Assembly (NCBI GenBank): GCA_013360405.1
Contig: JABWBR010000008.1
Coordinates: 1 to 64,000, forward strand
Length of the DNA: 64,000 nt
Direction of reading: 5' to 3'
Origin: Saprospiraceae bacterium
GTDB lineage: Bacteria; Bacteroidota; Bacteroidia; Chitinophagales; Saprospiraceae
Positions 52,989 through 62,978 of the stretch are shown one piece after another (within the stretch, counting starts at the first letter, position 1; the number at the start of each line of letters is the position of its first letter). Under the pieces are notes generated by a model, which did no database searches, was not told where the DNA came from, and saw only the letters and a list, made by a program, of their open reading frames with translations. The position numbers and the translations under genes were made by a program.

Positions 52989-54788
52989 TTATTTTCTAAT
53001 CAACTTAAAAATTTGCACGCCGTCGCCGGCGCTAACGCTCAAAAAATAAATCCCCGAAGGCAGGTCTTCTACCTGCATGTTTATCGAGAATTGGCCGGCA
53101 GGGGGTGTCAACACCATACTTCGCCTGGTACCTCCGTCTGCTGCGAACAATTTGATGTATAAATCGCCGGTATTATTCCACTTGCCACTCAGATTTACCT
53201 CGCTTTCCATCGGATTGGGATACACGATCAGCGGTTCTTCAAACAACTCTGTGGAGCCTGTGGTGCAATTAGGGAAAGCCGGGTTGTAGGCTACCTCCTG
53301 TTCAAAAAAGCTGGCACAGCCACTTGCCAGATCGGTAATTTGAAGTCTATACTCCCCACTTTCGGCTATACAATAAGTCAGGTCCTGCGCATCCGAAATT
53401 AACTCGCCATCAACAAACCACTCGATCAGGTAAGATTCAGGCAATTGCTCGGGTTGATATATACTAAGCAGGTTATTGGCAATGGTGAATACAGCTTGCG
53501 GGTAGGCATTAAATACGATCGTACTCACGGGAGATACGGCGCTGCATCCGTCCTCAGAAGTATAGACTACCCAATAGCTACCTGCCTCCGTAATGTTGAG
53601 CATAGGGTCGGTTACACTCAATATCGGCACGCTGTCTTGGTACCAGATGAAATGATCGGCATAAGAGCTAAACAGGGTGAGCGAATCTCCTTCGCAGTAA
53701 GGCGCGGGTGAAGAGTATTCTATTTCCGGTGGCTGAGGTTGGGCAAATACGCGCACGGTATCGGTTGAGATAATGGTATCTACCTGATGGAAGATCGTCA
53801 ACTCCAGACTCATCTCGTCATCAATCAATACACCGTTGGAAAGCCGAGTAAAATTGACTACCCCGCAAATATCGTCAGCGCCGTCCAGTCCGCCGTCGTT
53901 ATCGGTTACCCGCAGGCTGTAGTTTCCCGGTTCGAGCGGCAATAGCAAGTCAAATGCCAACGGTACATTGGCATTTTGCACAATACTTGATAAGTATACT
54001 TCCTGGCCGGTATTATCGTAAATGCCTATTTTAAGGTCGGGGGCGCCGCCCAGAATATCGTTGCAGCCCACTTCTAAGATATTGACCCTTGCGAGATAGT
54101 AGCCGCTTGTATCGATTATCGCAGTATACTGAATCGGATAAACGCCCGGTGAGGAATAGGTTTGAGGGCCCGGGTTTTCCTGTATAGAGGCATTGCCGTT
54201 GCCAAAATCCCATAAATACGAAAAGCCGGCCACACTGTCAGAAGGAACCAGGTTGACAAATGAAGCCGTCACACTGCCGCAACCGGCATTGTTGATCAGA
54301 CTAAACCCTTCGGTAGTGCTTTGTGACGGGGCTATGTATAAGGGAAAAGTAAAAGAAGATGATTGTGTGATAAAAAACACCTGTGCATCGACTACTACCT
54401 CAACCAAATACATACCTGAAAATAACGGCGTTCCGCATAGCTTCACGCAACCGTCGGTTTGCTCCGCCGGGTTAAATTCAAATTGGCTTACCTCCCATTG
54501 AAGTCCGGGAGGCAAATTAGTGACCGAAGTAATCGTCACCTGCTGAATGACAATATTGGGAGGCACGGTGGAATCGACAGCGGCCACAGGCGTAGTAGTT
54601 TTAGGCATTCTAAAACTGATATCCTGGTCGTAATATAAGCCCGCTTGTCCGTCGGGCGCCTCCGATAAATAGATTGTATCTTCAGGTAGTGTAGGCAAAG
54701 AGACTATACATCCCGGGCAGCCTGTTTGGGCAGGCAGCGCTTTTGTCGCCAACAAGATAGCGACCAACCACATCACACGTTTCATCAT
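52989..54788 (-). CDS. Large secreted PKD-domain protein with T9SS sorting domain
   Basis: The 599-residue protein has a signal peptide (to about 21, LPAQ) and several beta-sandwich domains. One is a PKD domain (FSYLWDFGNGNASIQENPG, SSPGVYPIQYTA). Another is Ig-like (PYCEGDSLTLFSSYADHFIWYQD). A C-terminal T9SS type A sorting domain (PLIVYPNPMESEVNLSGKW...LPSGIYFLSVSAGD) follows. It is exported to the surface or medium; no enzymatic domain is seen. The S9 peptidase gene lies just downstream. Confidence 0.9.
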   Translation of the reverse strand: MMKRVMWLVAILLATKALPAQTGCPGCIVSLPTLPEDTIYLSEAPDGQAGLYYDQDISFRMPKTTTPVAAVDSTVPPNIVIQQVTITSVTNLPPGLQWEVSQFEFNPAEQTDGCVKLCGTPLFSGMYLVEVVVDAQVFFITQSSSFTFPLYIAPSQSTTEGFSLINNAGCGSVTASFVNLVPSDSVAGFSYLWDFGNGNASIQENPGPQTYSSPGVYPIQYTAIIDTSGYYLARVNILEVGCNDILGGAPDLKIGIYDNTGQEVYLSSIVQNANVPLAFDLLLPLEPGNYSLRVTDNDGGLDGADDICGVVNFTRLSNGVLIDDEMSLELTIFHQVDTIISTDTVRVFAQPQPPEIEYSSPAPYCEGDSLTLFSSYADHFIWYQDSVPILSVTDPMLNITEAGSYWVVYTSEDGCSAVSPVSTIVFNAYPQAVFTIANNLLSIYQPEQLPESYLIEWFVDGELISDAQDLTYCIAESGEYRLQITDLASGCASFFEQEVAYNPAFPNCTTGSTELFEEPLIVYPNPMESEVNLSGKWNNTGDLYIKLFAADGGTRRSMVLTPPAGQFSINMQVEDLPSGIYFLSVSAGDGVQIFKLIRK

Positions 54789-54929
54789 TTATGGGTTTGA
54801 CATGAACATAAAAACCTAGTGGCAGTAATGTATTGACATTGACTGCCGGGGTGTTGTTCAGCAGAAGGTGCGTATTTATTGGTTGGAGATGTGTAGATAG
54901 GGAAAATAGAACGGAAGATTGATTGATTG

Positions 54930-54957
54930 GTAGAGACGCGATGCATCGCGTCTCTAC
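54930..54957. repeat. 28-bp perfect palindrome
   Basis: Each 14-nt arm reads GTAGAGACGCGATG outward to the axis, followed by its exact complement with no loop. It lies 20 nt past the 3' end of the 54977 gene. The GTAGAGACG...CGTCTCTAC ends match a repeat widespread in bacterial genomes, from memory. Confidence 0.85.
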
Positions 54958-54976
54958 ACAATCAATATTAAAACGT

Positions 54977-55786
54977 TTAACGGCGGTTGATCAGGAATTT
55001 ACCTGACAGCACACCTGATTCATTACTAATGGAGTACATATACATGCCGTTGGCCAGCGCAGAGCCGTCGAAACGGATGCTATTATCGCCTTCATGCAGT
55101 GTAGTGAGTTCTTTGTGCAAGCGGTGCCCCAGCATATCATAAACAGCGAATTCGAATTGACCGTTGAGTTTAGAGCTTACCTCAAATACAGCCCAATCGC
55201 TGAAAGGATTAGGGATAACAGCTACATCGAGGCCTTGGGCGACAGGATCTTGAATGCCTACCGTGGTACAATTGGCCGAGCCGGCCGGTTTCACGTGCAG
55301 GAAGTAATTGCCCGGCACCAGATTGGCATCGGGAAATGTAATCGGAATATCGATCACACTGCGAACCACGGCTGACAAGCCAAGGTCGTACACACCCACT
55401 TCGGCGTCAGTAGCTGTACCAAAAAGGATTAGACAACCGACAGAGTCTTTCAAGAAAACACAGTTTGGCGGATTGCAAACATAGTCGAAAGAAGCCGGCA
55501 GGTTAAGCACTGCGCCTTCGGTAGCAAGGTCTATTGAATTGAGCGGCACCGGGCCGAACGGCGTAGTAAACGTAGCAGGGGTATGCAGTGTAAATACAAA
55601 TTCGTAATACAATCCGGCGCAAGCCGTATCAGGAATACCGGAGCCGGGGGCCTCAGGAACAAAAGGTACGGGATTAATCACGATCGTATCGGGAAGCGTA
55701 ACGTCTGGCACACAAGATGTCTGTGCCTGTAAAACAGCTGAAGCAAAAGCGGTAAAGAAGAAAAATAAAGTAAAAAGTTTTTTCAT
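54977..55786 (-). CDS. Secreted T9SS-sorted protein
   Basis: The 269-residue protein has a signal peptide (to about 21, VLQAQ), then a Pro/Val-rich beta domain with a short Cys-bounded segment (YVCNPPNCVFLKDSVGC). The T9SS type A sorting domain covers about the last 80 residues (VAVIPNPFSDWAVFEVSS...LANGMYMYSISNE). The N-terminal half (SCVPDVTLPDTIVINPVPF) resembles the opening of the neighbouring 52989 protein, so the two may be related paralogues. No enzyme motif. Confidence 0.87.
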   Translation of the reverse strand: MKKLFTLFFFFTAFASAVLQAQTSCVPDVTLPDTIVINPVPFVPEAPGSGIPDTACAGLYYEFVFTLHTPATFTTPFGPVPLNSIDLATEGAVLNLPASFDYVCNPPNCVFLKDSVGCLILFGTATDAEVGVYDLGLSAVVRSVIDIPITFPDANLVPGNYFLHVKPAGSANCTTVGIQDPVAQGLDVAVIPNPFSDWAVFEVSSKLNGQFEFAVYDMLGHRLHKELTTLHEGDNSIRFDGSALANGMYMYSISNESGVLSGKFLINRR

Positions 55787-55835
55787 AGTAAAGGCGATTT
55801 TGTTGTGCTTCTATTAAAATTTTCGCAATATATGT

Positions 55836-55869
55836 CAAATATATCCAGATTGGCAAACACCCCACCAAA
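55836..55869 (-). promoter_or_regulatory. Promoter of the T9SS-sorted gene at 54977
   Basis: On the minus strand TTTG (55866-55869), 22 nt, then TATATTTG (55836-55843); ATG at 55786 is 49 nt downstream. A second TTTG at 55852-55855 is too close to act. Confidence 0.6.
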
Positions 55870-56049
55870 TATTTTAGCTTTCGCAAAGTAAGTAGCAAAA
55901 ATATGATAGCAATCTTATAATTTAGCGCCCGAAAGTACTGCACCTGTCAAAGCGACTTATCTCCACAACCAGCCCTTGAACGTATCTTAATCGGGTTTTT
56001 GATTGCATCACTACCCCCTATTCTGTTTTACATCGTTAAATCATTACAT

Positions 56050-58338
56050 ATGCAAAAGACTATTACACTGTTTTTTACATTAGTGTGTTGGATTTCTTTA
56101 GCGAATGCGCAGCAAGCGTCGATCAGCGGGCAGATTACCGATGCCCAAACCAATGAGCCGCTATACGCTGCTACCATTCAAGTTGGCGCAAACGGCACTT
56201 TTACTTTAGGAGACGGCACTTACACCCTTGATTTAGAGCCAGGTACGCACGAAGTACTGGTAAGTTATGTGGGGTACAAAAACTCCTCACAACAGATCAC
56301 CCTAAAGGCGGGTGAAAACCTGACACTCAACATAGCCCTTCTACCCGAAGCTACTATGCTCAATACGGCTACCGTAACGGCAGGCAAACACGAAAAACCG
56401 CTGGGCGAAGTGACTGTTTCTCTCGAAGTGCTCAAACCGGAACTAATCGCCAATACCAGCAAAACATCACTGGATGAAGCCATAGAAAAAATACCGGGCG
56501 TTACGGTAATCGACGGACAGGCAAACATACGCGGCGGTTCGGGGTTTTCTCAGGGTGCCGGCAGCCGAGTATTGTTGCTGGTAGACGATGTCCCGATCTT
56601 ACAGGCTGACGCGGGTTACCCCAACTGGGATGACGTACCCATCGAAAATATCGAGCAAATCGAAGTAATCAAAGGCGCCGCTTCGGCATTGTACGGTTCC
56701 TCCGCGCTCAACGGCATAATAAACGTGCGCACGGCTTATGCCCGCTCGGAACCCGAAACCAAAATATCGGCTTTCTCAACCGTCTATCTGAACCCTAAAG
56801 ATGAAAGATTGAAATGGTGGGATAGCCAACCCTTTACATACGCCGGCAGTGTGAGCCACAAACGCAAAATTGACAAACTTGACCTGGTTGTGGGTGGCTT
56901 TTACATCAATGAAGATAGCTACAATAGAGATACCTATAAAGAATACGGCCGTTTCAATTTTAATGCAAGATACCGTCTCACTGATCGCTTATCATTCGGC
57001 CTTGCCGGCAATTTTAATAAGGGACAAAGCGGCTCCTTTTTTTATTGGGCTTCCGACACCACTGCATACGTCGGCCAACCCTCTACGATCAATACACGTA
57101 AACGATTTCGCTATAATATAGATCCCTTTCTCACCTATTTCGATAAATCGGGCAACCGGCACCGTATTTTGAGCCGCTTTTACGACGTAGACAACGACAA
57201 CAGCAACAACCAATCGAACCAGTCCCAATTGTGGTATGCCGAATATCAGTTCCAGCGCAGGTTCTCCAAAATTGATCTTATTGTATCTGCCGGTATTGTT
57301 GGCAGTGGTACCCGGGTGGAAGCTGAATTGTATGGCGACACCACATTTACTTCACGAAATCTGGCCGGTTATGTACAGGCCGATAAAAAGCTATTTGGCC
57401 GCCTCAATTTATCAGCCGGTTTCCGTTATGAACACAATCTGCTAATCAATCCGGGCTTTATCTACCCACAAGGGGTGGTAGATCCTTCAAATGAAAGAGA
57501 ATCCAAACCCGTTTTTCGCATAGGCGCCAACTACCGCCTGTTCGATTTTACATACTTGAGAGCTTCATGGGGACAGGGCTACAGATTCCCTTCGGTAGCT
57601 GAAAAATTTATTGTCACCAACGCCGGCGGATTTTTCGTACTCCCCAACCCTACCCTGCGGTCTGAAAGCGGCTGGACGACCGAGCTTGGCATTAAGCAAG
57701 GCTTCCAAATCGCCTCTTTTGAAGGCTATTTTGACCTGTCGGCCTTCCTGATGAAATACAGCAATATGATGGAATTCAATCTTGCAGGATTGGGATTCCG
57801 CTCTACTAATATTGGTGAAACCGAAATTAAAGGTTTTGAAATTTCTGTGGCCGGACGTGGCAGAATATGGGGCCAGCCCTTCAACCTCATTACAGGCTAT
57901 ACTTACATCGATCCACGCTTCCTCGATTTTGACCCCACTCCTATCCCACCCGGTGAACCTGGTACTATAGGCCAGATCAACGCTAATAACTCCTCTCTAA
58001 AAACCGAAAACATCCTCAAATATCGCTCCAGGCATACCTTCAAGCTGGATTTGGAGACAAGCATTCAGGACTTTTCTGTGGGATTGGAATCTTTCTACAA
58101 TAGCAAAATAGAGGCGATCGATGCCGCATTTTTGCTTATCGTACCTGGGCTGGCCAATTTCCGCCAAAACGACGATAAGGGCGTTCTGTTATTTAATGTG
58201 CGTACATCCTACCGGATCAATAATAATTTCAAAGTTTCCTTTATCGCAGGAAACATATTCAATAACCTCTATGCCTCCCGCCCAGGCCTGATGGATGCGC
58301 CGAGAAACCTGACTTTGCGTTTGGACTGTCATTTTTAA
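56050..58338 (+). CDS. TonB-dependent receptor
   Basis: The start at 56050 gives the signal peptide MQKTITLFFTLVCWISLANA; the frame upstream is not coding. The 762-residue protein has an N-terminal carboxypeptidase-regulatory-like domain (about 22-105; ISGQITDAQTNEPLYAATIQV), a plug domain (VTVIDGQANIRGGSGFSQGAGSR...EQIEVIKGAASALYGSSALNGIINV) and a beta-barrel ending NLTLRLDCHF. It imports a ligand across the outer membrane with TonB energy. No SusD partner or transporter is next to it, so the ligand may be metal, vitamin or siderophore. Confidence 0.94.
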   Translation: MQKTITLFFTLVCWISLANAQQASISGQITDAQTNEPLYAATIQVGANGTFTLGDGTYTLDLEPGTHEVLVSYVGYKNSSQQITLKAGENLTLNIALLPEATMLNTATVTAGKHEKPLGEVTVSLEVLKPELIANTSKTSLDEAIEKIPGVTVIDGQANIRGGSGFSQGAGSRVLLLVDDVPILQADAGYPNWDDVPIENIEQIEVIKGAASALYGSSALNGIINVRTAYARSEPETKISAFSTVYLNPKDERLKWWDSQPFTYAGSVSHKRKIDKLDLVVGGFYINEDSYNRDTYKEYGRFNFNARYRLTDRLSFGLAGNFNKGQSGSFFYWASDTTAYVGQPSTINTRKRFRYNIDPFLTYFDKSGNRHRILSRFYDVDNDNSNNQSNQSQLWYAEYQFQRRFSKIDLIVSAGIVGSGTRVEAELYGDTTFTSRNLAGYVQADKKLFGRLNLSAGFRYEHNLLINPGFIYPQGVVDPSNERESKPVFRIGANYRLFDFTYLRASWGQGYRFPSVAEKFIVTNAGGFFVLPNPTLRSESGWTTELGIKQGFQIASFEGYFDLSAFLMKYSNMMEFNLAGLGFRSTNIGETEIKGFEISVAGRGRIWGQPFNLITGYTYIDPRFLDFDPTPIPPGEPGTIGQINANNSSLKTENILKYRSRHTFKLDLETSIQDFSVGLESFYNSKIEAIDAAFLLIVPGLANFRQNDDKGVLLFNVRTSYRINNNFKVSFIAGNIFNNLYASRPGLMDAPRNLTLRLDCHF

Positions 58339-58346
58339 ACTGTCAA

Positions 58347-58380
58347 TTTGTCACTTTGACGCAAAAAAACGCTATCTTTG
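58347..58380 (+). promoter_or_regulatory. miaB operon promoter
   Basis: TTTG (58347-58350), 22 nt, TATCTTTG (58373-58380). Transcription should start near 58386, giving a leader of about 64 nt. Confidence 0.6.
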
Positions 58381-58391
58381 CGCACTAATTT

Positions 58392-58428
58392 ATCCGACCT
58401 CCATGCACCCCACGTATGGAGGTCGGAT
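58392..58428 (+). promoter_or_regulatory. Strong hairpin in the miaB 5' leader
   Basis: Arms 58392-58404 (ATCCGACCTCCAT) and 58416-58428 are perfect 13-nt inverted copies around an 11-nt loop. The hairpin ends 9-21 nt before the start codon and has no T tract, so it could block ribosome access or act as an mRNA stabiliser more easily than as a terminator. Confidence 0.7.
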
Positions 58429-58449
58429 TCTAAATAAGTGCGTGCTAAG

Positions 58450-59894
58450 ATGTTATATGATGACAACCCAACGCTCGTCGGCATTGCCAAAGAGATAGAC
58501 GAGTCCAAACAAGGCGAGGTGTTTTTTAATGCGCAACCCGCAGAGTCAGCCGACACCGCGGCCGGCTTGTTTTATATCGAGAGTTACGGCTGCCAGATGA
58601 ATTTCAGCGATAGTGAAATCGTGGGCTCCATACTGGCAGAATCCGGCTACAAGCCTACCCGCGACCTGGAATTGGCCGACCTGATCCTTATCAATACCTG
58701 CTCTATTCGCGAAAAAGCCGAAGAGACCGTCCGCAAACGCCTTCGCTTATTTGACAAAATAAAAAAACAACGACCGGGTACTCTGGTGGGCGTATTGGGC
58801 TGTATGGCCGAACGCCTCAAAACCAAATTCCTGGAAGAAGAAAAGTTGGTCGATCTGGTTGTAGGCCCTGATGCCTACCGCGACCTGCCCAAGCTCGTAG
58901 CCGGCGCCGAAGACGGCGACAAGGGTATCAACGTTTTTCTATCCAGAGAGGAGACCTACGCCGATATCAACCCGCTCAGACTCGATAGCAATGGCGTAGC
59001 GGCTTTTATTTCGATTATGCGCGGCTGCGATAATATGTGCTCCTTCTGCGTAGTGCCTTTCACCCGCGGCCGCGAACGCAGCCGCGACGCTTTCAGTATT
59101 GTGGCGGAAGCTCAGGAACTCTACGAGCGCGGCTACCGCGAAGTGACTTTGCTGGGCCAAAACGTGGACTCCTACAAGTGGGAAAATCCCGAAAACGGTG
59201 AGATAGTGAATTTTGCTCACCTGCTCGAACGGGTAGCCCTGGTGCATCCCGATCTGCGGGTGCGCTTTTCCACCTCTCACCCAAAGGATATCACCGACGA
59301 GGTGCTGCATACCATCGCCCGCCACGAAAATATCTGTAACTATATCCATCTGCCCGTCCAAAGCGGCAACAGCCGAATACTGGAGCTGATGAACCGCACC
59401 TACGACAGAGAATGGTACATGGACCGGGTGGAGGCTATTTATCGCATCATACCCGATTGCGCCATCTCATCAGATATCATCACCGGTTTTTGCAGTGAAA
59501 CCGAAGAAGAACACCAGGATACACTCAGCATGATCGAGTGGGCCAACTACAGCATGTCGTACATGTTCTTTTACTCCGAGCGTCCGGGCACCCTGGCTGC
59601 CCGCAAGTTTCCCGACGACATTTCGATGGACGTGAAAAAGCGGCGACTCAATGAGATTATCCGCCTGCAAAACCACGTTTCGCTCAAACACAACAAAGCC
59701 GATATCGGAAAAACCTTTAAAGTGCTTATCGAAGGCGATTCTAAAAAATCCGACCAGGAATTCAAAGGCCGCAATTCTCAAAATAAAATGGTTGTTTTTC
59801 CTAAAGCAGAAGGCTATCGCCCCGGCGACTACGTCTTTGTAAAAGTCAAAGAGGCATCAAGCGCCACGCTTATAGGAGAAATCACCCCCCAATA

Positions 59895-59895
<1 letters not shown>
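58450..59895 (+). CDS. miaB: tRNA-2-methylthio-N6-dimethylallyladenosine synthase MiaB
   Basis: The 481-residue protein starts at the ATG at 58450 (a GTG 12 nt upstream is also in frame). The N-terminal UPF0004 domain has cluster ligands C48, C84 and C118 ([29 protein letters not shown]). The radical SAM CxxxCxxC is C193-C197-C200 ([14 protein letters not shown]), followed by a TRAM domain at the end. It adds 2-methylthio to i6A37 of tRNA. The sigma-54 activator ATG overlaps its stop (TAATG). Confidence 0.95.
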
Positions 59896-61172
<1,277 letters not shown>

Positions 61173-61182
61173 GCCTACCGCA

Positions 61183-61692
61183 ATGAAGTCAAATCTCCAA
61201 TTTGCAGCCTTTATTTTTGCCTTATATACGGTCTTATCGGGCGTAGCCTGCTATTCCCTGCGGGGTATCGACATCGACCCCAACGTGAACACGTATTTCG
61301 TAGATCAATTCCGCAATAACGCTTCCAACGCGCCTCCGTCGCTTCCGCAGACCTTTACGGAGGCCCTCAAAGAGAAAATCCGCACCGAATCGCGACTCGT
61401 TTATACCGACACCGACCCCGATATCTCTTTTAAAGGCGCTATCGTTGATTTCCGGGTTACCTCCGAGGCGCCGCAGCCAGGTGAGACGACCAGTCTGAAC
61501 CGCCTCACCATCACTACCGCCATCGAATACATCCACGCCAAAGACGAGAAAAAGGGTTGGAAGAGCAATTTTTCCTTTTTCTACGACTTTCCCAGCAGCA
61601 CCGACCTGGGCAGCATCCAGGATGATGCTATCGATGTCATCTCCAAGCAGATGATGGAAGATATTTTTAACAAGGCGTTTACGAATTGGTAG
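61183..61692 (+). CDS. lptE: LPS-assembly lipoprotein LptE
   Basis: The 169-residue protein has a hydrophobic N-terminus ending in a Cys (VLSGVACYSLRG) and the LptE pattern of Bacteroidota: FTEALKEKIRTESRLVY, ISFKGAIVDFRVTSEAPQ, LNRLTITTAIEYIH. LptE plugs the outer-membrane LptD barrel for LPS insertion. It lies 10 nt after the sigma-54 activator. A lptF/G-type gene is at 5475, far away. The lipobox (SGVAC) is weak. Confidence 0.85.
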   Translation: MKSNLQFAAFIFALYTVLSGVACYSLRGIDIDPNVNTYFVDQFRNNASNAPPSLPQTFTEALKEKIRTESRLVYTDTDPDISFKGAIVDFRVTSEAPQPGETTSLNRLTITTAIEYIHAKDEKKGWKSNFSFFYDFPSSTDLGSIQDDAIDVISKQMMEDIFNKAFTNW

Positions 61693-61699
61693 CTCCCCC

Positions 61700-62962
61700 C
61701 TACCCCCGTTCAATTGGGCAAGTCATACAATGCGATCCGCCGCGGGCCCGCGATAACTCGTGCGAAGGCAGTGTAATAATCGTATTTTTCACTTCGCTGG
61801 GTTCGATAATCCCGTCCTCAAAGGCCTTCAGCAAGTCGCGGGCATCTACTACGCGATAGCCTGCTTCTTCAAAAGCCTCTTCTGTACGGGGATTGCGGTC
61901 ATATGTTAAAGCCACGCCTGGTTTAATTGCCACCAGGTTGCAGCCGTCGGTCCATTGTTCGCGCTCCTGGTAAGGCGATTCGCCTTTGCCGCTGAGGATA
62001 AACTTGATTTTGGGGCTGATTTCCGCCAGCAAAAACTCTTTTACCGAAGGATAAAAGGCGGAAGAGCCTTCGGCGCGCATCACCTCAACCGTAGAACTCA
62101 GCCCGTCAATGATAATGGGCTTGAATGCCACAAAATCGTAGTGGTTGATCTGGGTAAAAATAGTGTCGATATGCATATAGGAGCGATCCTGGGGGATATT
62201 CACCTGTACCACATTTTTTACCACACCTTTGTCAAGTAGTACACGCGCAAGCGACCGAACGCCATGTTCAGTAGTGCGCTCGCTGCAACCGATAAGTACG
62301 TAGTCTTTGTTGATCACCATCACATCGCCGCCCTCTACCGAGATCATCTCGCCGCGCTTGGAAGGCGGAAAGAGGTCGACCTTGTTGAGGTTGATAATGC
62401 GGCCCTGTGCTTTAGGCTCTTTAAAAATAGGGTGCGCCCAAATAATAAAGCGGGTAATAAAATTTTCACGAAAGCGGGCCTCTTTTGCCGCTTTTGTCAC
62501 CACGATATGGTCGTTGATGACCACTGCAATATCGCGGGTAAAGATAAAATTGGGGATAGGGTCAAAAAGTATGTAGTCCTCCTTTTCGTAATAGCCCGTA
62601 ATCAACACGTGAGCCAACTCTTCATCGGACATCTGTTGGAAGGTTTCCCTAAAGCTCGTAGGCAACTCCTCGTAATCGACGATCATATCGATCATCTCCT
62701 TTTTACTTTCGGCGTCTTCTCCAAGTGCCTGGCACAATAGCGTTTCTGTTTCCAGCACGTTTTCTTCTCCGACAAACTGCTTTAGCACCGCTGTAAAGAC
62801 GTCGTGCTCCTGCTGCATGTAAGTGAGGTAGACGATATCGTCAAACAAAAGTTCTTCGGCGCGTTTGGGCGAAATCCGGGATATTCCATCATCGGGACGA
62901 TGTACGATTACGCGTTTTAATGGGCCTATTTCTGACCCGACCTGTAACTTGTTATTGGGCAT
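61700..62962 (-). CDS. arcA: Arginine deiminase
   Basis: The 420-residue protein has the guanidino-modifying enzyme motifs: FTRDIAVVINDHIV, EGGDVMVINKDYVLIG, MHIDTIFTQI (catalytic His) and the C-terminal nucleophile C412 (RARGGSHCMTCPIERG). It hydrolyses arginine to citrulline and ammonia. No carbamoyltransferase or carbamate kinase is in the window, so whether a full ADI pathway exists is unknown. Convergent with lptE (7-nt gap). Confidence 0.92.
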   Translation of the reverse strand: MPNNKLQVGSEIGPLKRVIVHRPDDGISRISPKRAEELLFDDIVYLTYMQQEHDVFTAVLKQFVGEENVLETETLLCQALGEDAESKKEMIDMIVDYEELPTSFRETFQQMSDEELAHVLITGYYEKEDYILFDPIPNFIFTRDIAVVINDHIVVTKAAKEARFRENFITRFIIWAHPIFKEPKAQGRIINLNKVDLFPPSKRGEMISVEGGDVMVINKDYVLIGCSERTTEHGVRSLARVLLDKGVVKNVVQVNIPQDRSYMHIDTIFTQINHYDFVAFKPIIIDGLSSTVEVMRAEGSSAFYPSVKEFLLAEISPKIKFILSGKGESPYQEREQWTDGCNLVAIKPGVALTYDRNPRTEEAFEEAGYRVVDARDLLKAFEDGIIEPSEVKNTIITLPSHELSRARGGSHCMTCPIERG

Positions 62963-62978
62963 ATAGGTTAGGATTTAC

